33,062 nt of DNA from Deltaproteobacteria bacterium. Lineage in GTDB: Archaea > Thermoplasmatota > Poseidoniia > Poseidoniales > Poseidoniaceae. Position numbers and translations under genes: made by a program. The notes under the pieces were generated by a model. The model was given only the letters and a program-made list of their open reading frames with translations. It was not told the DNA's origin and did no database searches. Positions 1 through 9,525 of the stretch are shown one piece after another. The stretch covers positions 1 through 33,062 of the forward strand of contig JAOMAZ010000015.1 of NCBI GenBank assembly GCA_028344335.1. Reading direction: 5' to 3'. Each line of letters opens with the position of its first letter. Position 1 is the first letter of the stretch.

Positions 1-56
1 TTTTCATCCACCATCTCTTCATCGCCAAAGGCGAGGAGAGGTGCTCTCCTCTTCAT
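1..56 (-). CDS. Possible divergent gene, N-terminal fragment only (MKRRAPLLAFGDEEMVDEK...), runs off left edge
   Basis: Open frame from ATG at 56 (minus) to the window edge; too short to identify. Confidence 0.3.
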   Translation of the reverse strand, partial: MKRRAPLLAFGDEEMVDE

Positions 57-137
57 TCTTCTTCAACCTTAACCAGTTTAATCTTCTAATCCAAGAGTCG
101 GTTAAATTGATATCATACTTCATTCTGATTACTTTTA

Positions 138-632
138 ATGCGTAGCATATTACTGTCAATTGCACTTTGCCTAATGCTTGTCTTACCCGGCTGTCTTGGT
201 GACGGTGATGTAGAAGATGGAGAACCTTTTCCAGATTTCAGTTTGACTGGGGATGACGGTAAAGAATACTCCAAAGATAGCCTTGAAGGTGAAAAATATA
301 TTGTCCACATATCTGCAAGTTGGTGCCCTCGATGTTTCAAGACAATGCATAATATCAGTGCTGCACTCGATGGAGAGATTTATCTGATTATCAGCAACGA
401 TGAGAATGATGAGGGTAATATTCAGTCATGGCATAATAAGGTAAATGAATCCAATAATAGCAATAATATCGAGGCACCATTCGCAGTTCTACCTGATTTA
501 GCAACCACCCTCGAAATAGATGCAATACCAACAATTTACCTCATCAGCGAGAAAGGCAATATCATTGCCAAACATGAGGGGGATCTGACCATCCATTCTG
601 AAATCTTAGAATTTTACAATCAAGAATTGTGA
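138..632 (+). CDS. Thioredoxin-like (TlpA/redoxin-type) lipoprotein
   Basis: Signal peptide with lipobox (LVLPGC), CPRC active-site motif in ASWCPRCFKT, IPT cis-Pro motif (AIPTIYLI). Confidence 0.8.
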   Translation: MRSILLSIALCLMLVLPGCLGDGDVEDGEPFPDFSLTGDDGKEYSKDSLEGEKYIVHISASWCPRCFKTMHNISAALDGEIYLIISNDENDEGNIQSWHNKVNESNNSNNIEAPFAVLPDLATTLEIDAIPTIYLISEKGNIIAKHEGDLTIHSEILEFYNQEL

Positions 633-830
633 CTTTACATAGAACAGACATCTTCAAAGCGGCTGGAAGATGGGGTTGAGACTGATGCGTTAATCGACGG
701 AGGAGCCTTTGCTTCATTTGGTCATGTTACCACTTACTACAATGGCGTCCTCCACACCTCACCATATGAGATTGGAGGATTCCACTATACCGGTGCTCGA
801 GTCTGGACAAACAAGCCTGCAAGTGGAGCT

Positions 831-2366
831 ATGCGTGGCCATGGTGCAGTTAACAGTCGCTGTGCAGTTGAGGTTGGAATCGATGCTGTTTCAGAGCAAT
901 TAGGTGTTGACCCGATGACCTTCCGGCTTGCAAACCTTTTACCCCCACATTCACGAACAATTACGGGATTCAGGATAACCTCCACTGGAATGAGGGAATG
1001 TCTTGCCAAGGTTAGAGAACAATCTGGGTGGGATGAGAAATTCCGTAAGATGCCATTTGGCAGAGGAATCGGAGTCGGCTGTGGTTTCTTCATTTCAGGT
1101 TCAGGTCTACCAATCCATTGGGACCCTGAGAACTTTCCACATGCAACCGTTCATTTACAATGTGACATGGATGGTGGAGTTACCGTTCATACCGGTGCCG
1201 CTGAAATCGGTCAAGGTTCCGATACTGCAGTTGCTCAAGCCGTTAGTGAAGTTCTAGCCCTACCATTGGATATGATTAGAGTTCGTTCAAAGGAAAGTGA
1301 TACCTCACCAGTTGACCTAGGCTCATATTCCTCTCGAGTTACTTTCATGAATGCCAATGCAGCCATTCGTGCAGCCATTGATTTACGTGATCAAATCCTC
1401 AAGGCTGCATGGGACTTGACGGGTTACCACCCCGACCAATTGGTATTGGGAGACCGTCGCGTTTACTACAAACACGACCCTGCAATAGGTGTTTCTTGGC
1501 TACAAGCCTGTCATAAGGCGCAGGCAGATTCAGGTTCGCTAATCGCCACCGGCTCTTACCGTACCTCTCCAATGGGTGGAGTTCACAAAGGTGCTGCCGC
1601 AGGTTTAGCCCCAGCATATTCATTCTCTGCTTATGTTGCAGAAGTCGAGGTTGATGCTGAAACAGGATTCACCAAAGTGATCAAAGCTTGGGCTGCTCAT
1701 GATTGTGGAAAGGCCCTCAATCCGCTCGCAGTAGAAGGCCAAATCATCGGCTCTTGCCATATGGGAATGGGTCAGGTTCTATCTGAAGAAATGAAGTATG
1801 GACGGGGTGGAAACCTGCTGAACCCTGATTTATTAGATTACAAGATAATGAGCGTTCACGAAATGCCTGAAGTTATTCCAATAATTGTTGAGAGCAACGA
1901 CCCAGAAGGTCCCTTTGGAGCCAAAGAAGCAGGTGAAGGACCCCTTTTACCAATTCTTCCTGCAGTTTGTAATGCCGTCTACGATGCAATCGGAATCCGC
2001 CCCAGTGAATTACCACTAACTCCCGATAGAGTTCACAAGTTAATCGAAAAGAAATGTAAGGCAATGGGAATTGATGAGCCGATGGACTTACCAAATCCAA
2101 GTTTTACTCCTTCTCCTCTTCAGGATATTATCGCTCAACGAGCCGATGACCACGCCCAGCGTGACCTTGAGAGAGACTTACTCAAGGACCGTTCTTCCTA
2201 TGTTAATGGAGTATTATTCGGCTTTGATCCTGACCGCCCCATTTCTGAACAAGATGATGGTTGGAGAGAGGCAATAACTCCCACGCAAGAGGATTTAGTC
2301 GATGATAACAAGCGTGCTGCTAAGGCATGGAAGCATGTTGAACGGCGCTATCGAGGTGATGCTTAG
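831..2366 (+). CDS. Molybdenum hydroxylase large (molybdopterin-binding) subunit, xanthine dehydrogenase / 4-hydroxybenzoyl-CoA reductase alpha family, 5'-truncated
   Basis: Motifs ASGAMRGHGAVNSRCAVE, GAAEIGQGSDTAVAQ, DCGKALNPLAVEGQI, GPFGAKEAGEGP. Recognisable homology continues upstream in the same frame to about nt 680 (ETDALIDGGAFASFGHVTTYYNG) with no ATG/GTG/TTG before 831. Confidence 0.8.
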   Translation: MRGHGAVNSRCAVEVGIDAVSEQLGVDPMTFRLANLLPPHSRTITGFRITSTGMRECLAKVREQSGWDEKFRKMPFGRGIGVGCGFFISGSGLPIHWDPENFPHATVHLQCDMDGGVTVHTGAAEIGQGSDTAVAQAVSEVLALPLDMIRVRSKESDTSPVDLGSYSSRVTFMNANAAIRAAIDLRDQILKAAWDLTGYHPDQLVLGDRRVYYKHDPAIGVSWLQACHKAQADSGSLIATGSYRTSPMGGVHKGAAAGLAPAYSFSAYVAEVEVDAETGFTKVIKAWAAHDCGKALNPLAVEGQIIGSCHMGMGQVLSEEMKYGRGGNLLNPDLLDYKIMSVHEMPEVIPIIVESNDPEGPFGAKEAGEGPLLPILPAVCNAVYDAIGIRPSELPLTPDRVHKLIEKKCKAMGIDEPMDLPNPSFTPSPLQDIIAQRADDHAQRDLERDLLKDRSSYVNGVLFGFDPDRPISEQDDGWREAITPTQEDLVDDNKRAAKAWKHVERRYRGDA

Positions 2367-3346
2367 TGCGCGTACCTCCATTCATCTTGCACACTCCAAC
2401 TAGTATTGAGGAAGCAATGGATACTGCGGGAACTTTGCAAGCAGATGGCAAGGAATTTGATTGGATTGCCGGCGGCACAGATTTACTACCAAATTACAAA
2501 TGGCACCTAAACACTCAGAATGATGTCATTTCATTGGCCTCAATCAAGGAAATGAGAACTCTCTCACCAACTCATATCGGCGCCATGGTCAAGTTGCATG
2601 ACTTGGTTGAGGGTACTAATTCACACCCCCTCTTGCGGCAAACTGCAGGTAGTATTGCCTCTGTGTTAATTCGCAGACAAGGCACAGTTGGAGGGAACAT
2701 TTGCCTTGATACCCGTTGCTTTTGGTTTAACCAAAGTGAAGAATGGCGCCGCTCTATTGAATGGTGCCACAAGTGTGATTGTGATACAGGTGCAGATTGC
2801 CGAGTTATTCCAAATCAAAATACTCTATGTGTTGCAACTTATCAGGCCGACTTAGCACCTGCTTTCATGTGTCTCGATGCAAGTATACACCTCATTTCAC
2901 CTTCCGGCCAGAGGTCGATGCCATTGAATGAATTCTTTGAGTTGGATGGAATGAAACGCAATGTCCTTGAGGAAGGGGAAATAGTCAGCCACTTGACGCT
3001 TCCAGATGATGCTGCAGATTGGCATGGTAAATATGAGAAATTATGTTTGAGAGAATCTTGGGATTTCCCTGAAGCAGGTGTTGCTATAGCATGGAAAGGA
3101 GCCGGTAATGAATTACAAGGCTTGAGAATAGCCACAACAGGTTGCGAATCCATTCCAGGATTCCATCAAGAACAAGCCGAAGATGCCTTGGAAAACTGGC
3201 AAGGGAAGGACAGTGTCAAGGCATTGGGTCAAGCCATCAGAAAAGAGGTAAAGCCAGTAAACAACACATATTTCCCACCGGCATACCGTCGTAAAATGTT
3301 ATCAGTGCTAGTAAAGAGAGCAATAGCCCCGTTATTTGAGGAGTAA
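2366..3346 (+). CDS. Molybdenum hydroxylase FAD-binding subunit with Cys-rich insert, 4-hydroxybenzoyl-CoA reductase beta (HcrB)-like
   Basis: IAGGTDLLPNYK and RRQGTVGGNICLDTRC FAD-domain motifs; insert CFWFNQSEEWRRSIEWCHKCDCDTGADCRVIPNQNTLC; GTG start overlaps the upstream stop (TAGTG). Confidence 0.8.
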   Translation: MRVPPFILHTPTSIEEAMDTAGTLQADGKEFDWIAGGTDLLPNYKWHLNTQNDVISLASIKEMRTLSPTHIGAMVKLHDLVEGTNSHPLLRQTAGSIASVLIRRQGTVGGNICLDTRCFWFNQSEEWRRSIEWCHKCDCDTGADCRVIPNQNTLCVATYQADLAPAFMCLDASIHLISPSGQRSMPLNEFFELDGMKRNVLEEGEIVSHLTLPDDAADWHGKYEKLCLRESWDFPEAGVAIAWKGAGNELQGLRIATTGCESIPGFHQEQAEDALENWQGKDSVKALGQAIRKEVKPVNNTYFPPAYRRKMLSVLVKRAIAPLFEE

Positions 3347-3351
3347 TTAAA

Positions 3352-4341
3352 ATGAAAAACAAAATATTCCTAATAGTTTTGATGTTAATTGGAGTTTTTA
3401 TTCCGGCATCTAGTGCCCAAGTTCCTGAAGCTCCAAATTGGACTATCGACTGGGTAGAAGATTTATCATCTGCCACTTTGCTTGATGCCATAGACGACAA
3501 AAACTCCTCTGATTGGTGGGATAAAGGAGGCATTATAACTTTTGAATTCTATATTGAAAATACCAGACCAACTGAACTAAACATAGTTCTTCAGTTTGAG
3601 GCTGACCACGAAGGGGAATTCAATTGGGTTGAAGTTGATTTAGATGAATCAGTCAAAGTGGCAGGCGCTAGCAACAAGACCTTCGAAGTCACCTTAGAAG
3701 TGGGTTCATTGAATGATGTCGACGAAGGCATAATACATGGCTTCAGTATTATCGCCGAAGAAGATTTGCAATTACCAACTAATCCACAAATCATAGAAGC
3801 TGACACAAAAGTTCCACGGATTGCAATAATGATGGCAGATATAATCGATAAGGATATACCATTATTGGCAGGTACAGAAACTGAAATCAAAGTTGAATTG
3901 ACAAACTTTGGAAATAAGAATGACAAATTGAAGTTGACAGAAACGGAAAACCCCTTTACGATAGATGGATGCCCACAATTATCAATTCAGGTTGATGATA
4001 GTCTCTCCCAAGCAGTACTACCTGGCTCTTCTGCAGAAGGGATGTTTGTAGCCAAAGCATCTTCCAGCCATCCTACAACTGAATGTATTATTACTTTGAA
4101 ATCAATAAGTGATGGGGGAGCGAGTGTGAGTGATAGTTTGTCGTTAGAAGTAAGTTCATCATCAAGTTCGAATGGTGGCTCTTCATCTAGTTCTGGAAAT
4201 AATGATACTACGCCTTCAGATGATGATAGTTCAAATGATGATGGATTAAACGGTAATTTCCTTCCTTCAATTTCTGCATGGTTAACAATCTTCATTATTG
4301 GTTGGGTAGCAATAATCAGACGTGATGATATCCTCGCATGA
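3352..4341 (+). CDS. Secreted, C-terminally membrane-anchored protein with Ser/Asp-rich linker
   Basis: N-terminal signal peptide, beta-rich middle, SSSSSSNGGSSSSSGNNDTTPSDDDSSNDD linker, C-terminal TM then RRDD. Confidence 0.6.
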   Translation: MKNKIFLIVLMLIGVFIPASSAQVPEAPNWTIDWVEDLSSATLLDAIDDKNSSDWWDKGGIITFEFYIENTRPTELNIVLQFEADHEGEFNWVEVDLDESVKVAGASNKTFEVTLEVGSLNDVDEGIIHGFSIIAEEDLQLPTNPQIIEADTKVPRIAIMMADIIDKDIPLLAGTETEIKVELTNFGNKNDKLKLTETENPFTIDGCPQLSIQVDDSLSQAVLPGSSAEGMFVAKASSSHPTTECIITLKSISDGGASVSDSLSLEVSSSSSSNGGSSSSSGNNDTTPSDDDSSNDDGLNGNFLPSISAWLTIFIIGWVAIIRRDDILA

Positions 4342-4437
4342 TGTTTGATACATTATTTTCTACGCGACCATTGATGGGCAACCTATTTGAGTGCTATTTC
4401 ACTCGGCGGAGCAGCAAGGTGTAATTTGTTGTTGTAG

Positions 4438-4447
4438 AAGGAGGTGA
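4438..4447 (+). promoter_or_regulatory. Shine-Dalgarno AAGGAGGTGA
   Basis: Full SD match 7 nt before ATG at 4455. Confidence 0.75.
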
Positions 4448-4454
4448 AATAAAC

Positions 4455-6053
4455 ATGTCAGAAGAAAAGCAAGGTATTCGTCTTGAGACTTGGTTGGCTG
4501 TTGGATTAGTTGTTTCAATCTTACTTTCTACATCTCTAATCTTATTTGCTAGCAGCGATAAGCAGACTGTTTACAGTGCCTATGTCGGAAACGAGGCTGA
4601 TGGTGATTACCAATATCAACAACTTGGGTTAATGCGCGATTCTTTAGGTAAATACACAATTGCCAATACAATGTCCACTCCAATGTTAGTCAATGATTGG
4701 AGAGAGCCTCACCGAACTACTTTGGTCATCGTTGCTCCAGAGAAGCCCTTTGATCAAGCAGAAGCGGAAGCGATTCACGATTTCGTAACCAACAAGGGAG
4801 GCAAGGTCATCTTAGCAGCCGATTCCAGTAATGCCCAGCAAGTTGCAGACCAGTTCGGGGTACAGTTCTTCGAATCCCCGATAATGGATATGCGCCATTA
4901 CTATGAAGTCAATCACTACAATGGACCAATGGCCGGCACACAGGCTCCTCAAAATGAACAGAATGTATGGACAGTTGCCAGTATTAATCAAGATGTGGCT
5001 GAAATGAATCCTTTAGCAATGGCTACGGGTTGCTCATCTAAGGACCTACTCAATCACTCCACCGATAACTGCCGAATGCCAGTTTTGATGCGCAGCCCAA
5101 CTGCGATTCAGGTATTAGGTCCTGGAATTGGAGAGGATGAAGATATAAACAGAGATGTAAAGGTCTTAGCAACCGCTTCTAATGAGGCTTATGCTGATAG
5201 AACTGGCACAGGAGATTTGAGTAGCGGTCTTAACATTCAACTTGGAGCAGGACAAACTGGATTAATTATCAGAATTGATTACCCCGGTATTGAGGCCATG
5301 GATGCAATCCCTGGTGGTGGACCAGAGCAGGCTTACAAGATTTCAGTCACTGGTAGTATTGTTTTTGTCTCCAATGATGATGCATTTGCAGACCACCTAT
5401 GGGATCAAGCAACCGCCAAGAACACTGGAAAGGATCAGTGCCAAGCAATGGTTTATGTTAACCACACTTGTTGGAATTCGGAGTTAAGTAATGGTGAATC
5501 TACATGGAGGGGTAATGGTGCTTATTTTGCTGAATTGATTCATGATATGAGTGAGCAGGAGAATGATGAACTTTCGGCTCTGATTAAACTCCATCCAGAA
5601 AAATTCTATGTCGTTTTCGATGAATCAAGGCACGTTTCAAGTACCTTAACCGCTCCATTTACTGAGGCGATGGGAGCTATTGTCTTACTAACTTCAGATG
5701 CATGGTTGAAATGGTTAATTGTACTCAACCTATTAGCACTGTTATCAATCGCTATTATGGTGGTTCCAGAAAAAGAAAATTGGCGCCACGTCTTTGATTT
5801 AACGCGCTTCAGGGAAAGGCCAGAGAAGATAGATCCAAATAAATATCAACTGAGAGTGCGTCAAGCACTGATGGAAAAGGTTAGAATTTTCCATGATTTG
5901 ACAAAGGACCAAATGGCAGTCAAAGCACCTGCTGAAGTGCAGGCATTAATTCGTGACCCACGCTTGGTCGAATTGGCGTATAGCCAGAACCGTATATTTA
6001 CCCCAGATGAACTTCGTCAGCATTTGCAGGCGATTCGACGTTGGGGTAAGTGA
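4455..6053 (+). CDS. DUF4350-like membrane protein (MoxR/DUF58 operon partner)
   Basis: N-terminal TM, VIVAPEKPFDQAEAEAIHDFVTNKGGKVILAADSS (DUF4350-like core), C-terminal TM; directly upstream of moxR. Confidence 0.6.
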   Translation: MSEEKQGIRLETWLAVGLVVSILLSTSLILFASSDKQTVYSAYVGNEADGDYQYQQLGLMRDSLGKYTIANTMSTPMLVNDWREPHRTTLVIVAPEKPFDQAEAEAIHDFVTNKGGKVILAADSSNAQQVADQFGVQFFESPIMDMRHYYEVNHYNGPMAGTQAPQNEQNVWTVASINQDVAEMNPLAMATGCSSKDLLNHSTDNCRMPVLMRSPTAIQVLGPGIGEDEDINRDVKVLATASNEAYADRTGTGDLSSGLNIQLGAGQTGLIIRIDYPGIEAMDAIPGGGPEQAYKISVTGSIVFVSNDDAFADHLWDQATAKNTGKDQCQAMVYVNHTCWNSELSNGESTWRGNGAYFAELIHDMSEQENDELSALIKLHPEKFYVVFDESRHVSSTLTAPFTEAMGAIVLLTSDAWLKWLIVLNLLALLSIAIMVVPEKENWRHVFDLTRFRERPEKIDPNKYQLRVRQALMEKVRIFHDLTKDQMAVKAPAEVQALIRDPRLVELAYSQNRIFTPDELRQHLQAIRRWGK

Positions 6054-6062
6054 AAATAAAAC

Positions 6063-6070
6063 AAGGAGGA
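6063..6070 (+). promoter_or_regulatory. Shine-Dalgarno AAGGAGGA
   Basis: 7 nt before ATG at 6078. Confidence 0.65.
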
Positions 6071-6077
6071 AATAAAA

Positions 6078-7220
6078 ATGCAACCCCCACCAGCCCCACA
6101 GCCGAACGCCCCAGCCCCGCCAGTACCGGCGCCAGCAGCACCAATGCCAGCAGCGCCTATGCCAGCAGCGCCTATGCCTGCAGCACCAGTCGCAGCAGCA
6201 CCAGTCGCAGCAGCACCAGTACAGGCTCAGGCTCCAGCCCAACAGAAACACCAAAGTACACCAGAAGTGCGAGAGCGCTTAGCAGCAGTCGGTGCAATCG
6301 GCCAAGCAATAAGTGCTGAAGTACAGAAAGTAATTATTGGAAAAGCTCACGTGATTGACAATGTTTTGGTCAACATCTTATCCAATGGAAACCTACTGTT
6401 CGAAGATTACCCCGGTCTTGCAAAGACCTTGATGACCAACACCTTCGCTGACGCATTAGGTTGTGACTTCAAGCGTGTTCAATTCACCCCAGATTTGCTA
6501 CCAGCAGATATTACTGGAACCAACATCTACGACGCCAAGAAGGGAGAATTTACCTTCAAACCAGGACCGCTGTTCTGTAATCTACTATTGGCTGACGAAA
6601 TTAACCGTGCACCACCAAAGACCCAAGCGGCTCTTTTGGAGGCTATGCAAGAGAAGCAAGTCACCATCGGTACAGTAACTCACAAGTTGCCAGCACCATT
6701 CATCGTTATGGCAACTCAGAACCCAGTCGAGCAAGAGGGTACTTACCCACTTCCTGAAGCTCAGTTGGACCGTTTCATGTTCAAGATGAGTGTTGGCTAC
6801 CCAGATCGAGCGGATGAGGACGAAATTCTCTCTCGTCGTATTGCTCGAAGGAAGGACGCAGTAGATGTCGATGTTATCACCGACCCACAGCGTGTTATCG
6901 CTATGCAGCAAGCCTGTGAAGATGTTTATGTTGACCCTGCCATCCGTATGTACATGGTAGAATGTGTTGCAAGAACTCGTGAAGACCCAAGAGTGCTCGT
7001 TGGAGCATCTCCTCGTGGTTCACAAGCACTTCTCAAGACCAGCCGTGCAGCAGCCGCAATGCGCGGTCGTGATTTCGTCACACCAGACGACATCAAGTCC
7101 ATCGCTGAGCTGGCAGTCGCGCACAGACTAATCCTCAAGCCAGAACACCAGATTAAGGGTCTGGAGCCTGGAGAGGTAGTTCAAGCAATCTTGCGCGAAG
7201 TTCCAGTACCAACTGTCTGA
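6078..7220 (+). CDS. MoxR-family AAA+ ATPase with Pro/Ala-rich N-terminal extension
   Basis: LLFEDYPGLAKTLMTNTFA (Walker A region), LLLADEINRAPPKTQAALLEAMQEKQVTIG, ATQNPVEQEGTYPLPEAQLDRF. Confidence 0.95.
   Translation: MQPPPAPQPNAPAPPVPAPAAPMPAAPMPAAPMPAAPVAAAPVAAAPVQAQAPAQQKHQSTPEVRERLAAVGAIGQAISAEVQKVIIGKAHVIDNVLVNILSNGNLLFEDYPGLAKTLMTNTFADALGCDFKRVQFTPDLLPADITGTNIYDAKKGEFTFKPGPLFCNLLLADEINRAPPKTQAALLEAMQEKQVTIGTVTHKLPAPFIVMATQNPVEQEGTYPLPEAQLDRFMFKMSVGYPDRADEDEILSRRIARRKDAVDVDVITDPQRVIAMQQACEDVYVDPAIRMYMVECVARTREDPRVLVGASPRGSQALLKTSRAAAAMRGRDFVTPDDIKSIAELAVAHRLILKPEHQIKGLEPGEVVQAILREVPVPTV
6144..6218 (+). repeat. Tandem 15-bp in-frame repeat (MPAAP/VAAAP x5)
   Basis: atgccagcagcgcct x2, atgcctgcagcacca, gtcgcagcagcacca x2. 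Confidence 0.9.
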
Positions 7221-7245
7221 GTAGAGTAAGTTTAGACTCAAAACG

Positions 7246-7255
7246 AAGGAGGTGA
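7246..7255 (+). promoter_or_regulatory. Shine-Dalgarno AAGGAGGTGA
   Basis: 6 nt before ATG at 7262. Confidence 0.75.
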
Positions 7256-7261
7256 AACACG

Positions 7262-8575
7262 ATGTGGTCCCGCAAGTCAGCCCTATTGGGAAGTCTGGCG
7301 GTCAGCATGTATCTACTTGGACTGACTTTGCGTAATTCACAGTTAGTTACCGTTGCAGTCGTGATATTTGTCTTCTTGACGTATGCTGCACTATTTGCTG
7401 GACACGCAGATGTCGCTGCTAGTGGTCGACGTATGGATGAATGGACGGGAGAGGAAGGGGTTGCTCTCTCTAACGTTTCAGCCATGCGAAAACTCTCGGC
7501 GGCACGGGTGTTTGAGGATGGTGAGGTTGAAATCACTTTACGAATGCAAAACCATTCAGCATTACCTAAGATTCTAGAAGTACGTGACCGAGTCCCTGAA
7601 GTTATGCGCATCAAGAAAGGCGCAAATTACATTTTAATGGAACTCGGACCACGCCGTGAAACTTTCATTGAATACACCGTAGAATGCCCATTACGTGGTT
7701 TCTACAGTATCGGACCAGTGGCAATTAGAATTCAGGATACCTTTGGTCTATTCCACAAAGAAAAAGAGTTACATGTTTACGATGATTTCTTGGTTTTCCC
7801 AAAGATGGAAGACCTGAAGGATACTTTCGTCAAGAGCAAGGTACCAAAGATTTTCACTGGTGCTGTTAACATCCGCCAACCAGGTCCAGGTTCAGAGTTC
7901 TACAGTCTTCGTGAGTACTTCGATGGCGATTCATTCAGGTCCATCAACTGGAATGCCTATGCACGCAGTGGCAAGTTAATGGTAAATGAAAGAGAAAGAG
8001 ACGCAGTATCGGATATTATCCTGATAGTCGATGGTAGGGCGGTTTCAGAAACCGGACCTGTTAGCCGAAATGCGTTAGTTTACTCTACAAGAGCATCTGC
8101 TTCATTGGCACGCTACTTCTTATCGAGAAGAGATTCAGTGGGCCTTATTGTCTATGGAGATGAAGTGGTTTCAGTAGACCGAGATACCGGCAAGAAGCAA
8201 TTATATGTCATTTTGACAAAACTCGCTGGGGCAATGGCTCGAGGAAATACACCATTGCAGGTTGTAGTAAACCGTATCCTCCCTCATATCAATAAAGGCA
8301 GTCCAATTATCGTCATGTCAAACCTCGAATCTGATCCAACTATCGTTAGTGCTTTGAGAGATTTCAGAGCCCGCGACTTCGATGTAACTGTACTTTCACC
8401 TTCAAGCCTTGAGTTTGAATTTGACGCCAAGCGCCTAGACCGTACCGGCTTTGAGGTAATGAAGACCGAGCGAGATATTCTGATAAGTGAATTACGAGGT
8501 ATGGGCGTAAATATCATGGATTGGGAGCCTGATATGCTTTTATCGACCGCACTGGCCGGAGCCAGAGGATTCTGA
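7262..8575 (+). CDS. DUF58 domain protein
   Basis: GSEFYSLREYFDGDSFRSINWNAYARSGKLMVNERERD is the DUF58 signature; two N-terminal TMs; follows moxR. Confidence 0.92.
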   Translation: MWSRKSALLGSLAVSMYLLGLTLRNSQLVTVAVVIFVFLTYAALFAGHADVAASGRRMDEWTGEEGVALSNVSAMRKLSAARVFEDGEVEITLRMQNHSALPKILEVRDRVPEVMRIKKGANYILMELGPRRETFIEYTVECPLRGFYSIGPVAIRIQDTFGLFHKEKELHVYDDFLVFPKMEDLKDTFVKSKVPKIFTGAVNIRQPGPGSEFYSLREYFDGDSFRSINWNAYARSGKLMVNERERDAVSDIILIVDGRAVSETGPVSRNALVYSTRASASLARYFLSRRDSVGLIVYGDEVVSVDRDTGKKQLYVILTKLAGAMARGNTPLQVVVNRILPHINKGSPIIVMSNLESDPTIVSALRDFRARDFDVTVLSPSSLEFEFDAKRLDRTGFEVMKTERDILISELRGMGVNIMDWEPDMLLSTALAGARGF

Positions 8576-8587
8576 GGAGGGAGAAGA

Positions 8588-9523
8588 ATGGCCGCACCAG
8601 CACCGCCACCGCAACAACAGCGTTCAGATACTGCTCATCTATATGATGGGAAAGTTGTTCGTTCCTCTGCACCAAGTAGAAAGAAGGCAGCCGGTCAAAT
8701 GAAGTCAGGTTCTGAAGTTCCAGATGATGCTATCCCTGAAGTCCACATTCCTGGATTCATCGAGGCATTACTAGGAGGGCCAATCGTTCCCAAGCACAAG
8801 TTCCTTCCAGCCGATAAGATGGTTCAAACCCTCCAACTAGGGGCATATGCAATGTTAGTGGCATTGGGATTAATCACTTGGATTGTAACTCCTCCTCAAG
8901 GTACCATCTGGTACTTGGTTTTCGGAAGCGTCGGCGGTGCAACCTTGCTACATTCGGTAATTATCTTGGCAGCAACTGGAACTGGGCTCTGGGGTACAAT
9001 GTCAAGAGATCCACGTTGGTTATTGGCTTCTTATTCCCTTTTCATACTCTCAGCAATGCGTTTTGCCTCCAGTAAATTAACTCTTACCAATGAATGGTTT
9101 GACTTGGCGACATATCCTTGGTTGGCAACAGTCTTAGTTGTCGTTTATGCAGTTCTTCTTGTCATGTATTTTGAATTAACAAATGGAGTCATCCGCTTCA
9201 GCATGCTAGATACAAGTATTCGCACAAATGAAGTATATGTCATGAATGTCAAGAGAATCATCAGCAAATATCACCGCAGTCTATTGATTAATCCAGCGAT
9301 TGCTGGAGGTTTAGCGGCTGCAGTATTGTCAATCAATACGATTATTCCTGCAGTTGTCAGATTATTTTCATCTGAAACTGCAGTTAGGATGGAAGAAAGT
9401 GTGGAACTTATTTCAGTTTATGGGGTTGCTTTGGGTAGTCTCTTTGTTTTCCTTTTGGTTGGTCTAATGTTTGCAGTTAACCTTCCACGTCGCCTTCAGA
9501 AGTGGAGAGAGAGCCGCGATTGA
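8588..9523 (+). CDS. Multi-TM membrane protein of unknown function, same operon
   Basis: SD GGAGG just upstream, several hydrophobic segments; 12 nt after the DUF58 ORF. Confidence 0.65.
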   Translation: MAAPAPPPQQQRSDTAHLYDGKVVRSSAPSRKKAAGQMKSGSEVPDDAIPEVHIPGFIEALLGGPIVPKHKFLPADKMVQTLQLGAYAMLVALGLITWIVTPPQGTIWYLVFGSVGGATLLHSVIILAATGTGLWGTMSRDPRWLLASYSLFILSAMRFASSKLTLTNEWFDLATYPWLATVLVVVYAVLLVMYFELTNGVIRFSMLDTSIRTNEVYVMNVKRIISKYHRSLLINPAIAGGLAAAVLSINTIIPAVVRLFSSETAVRMEESVELISVYGVALGSLFVFLLVGLMFAVNLPRRLQKWRESRD

Positions 9524-9525
9524 AT

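Noticed and set aside
709-903. 64-aa plus-strand ORF
   Set aside because: Out-of-frame reading of the Mo-hydroxylase coding sequence; no protein-like features
5946-6254. Trp/Cys-rich 102-aa minus-strand ORF
   Set aside because: Antisense translation of the MoxR Pro/Ala repeat; composition is an artefact
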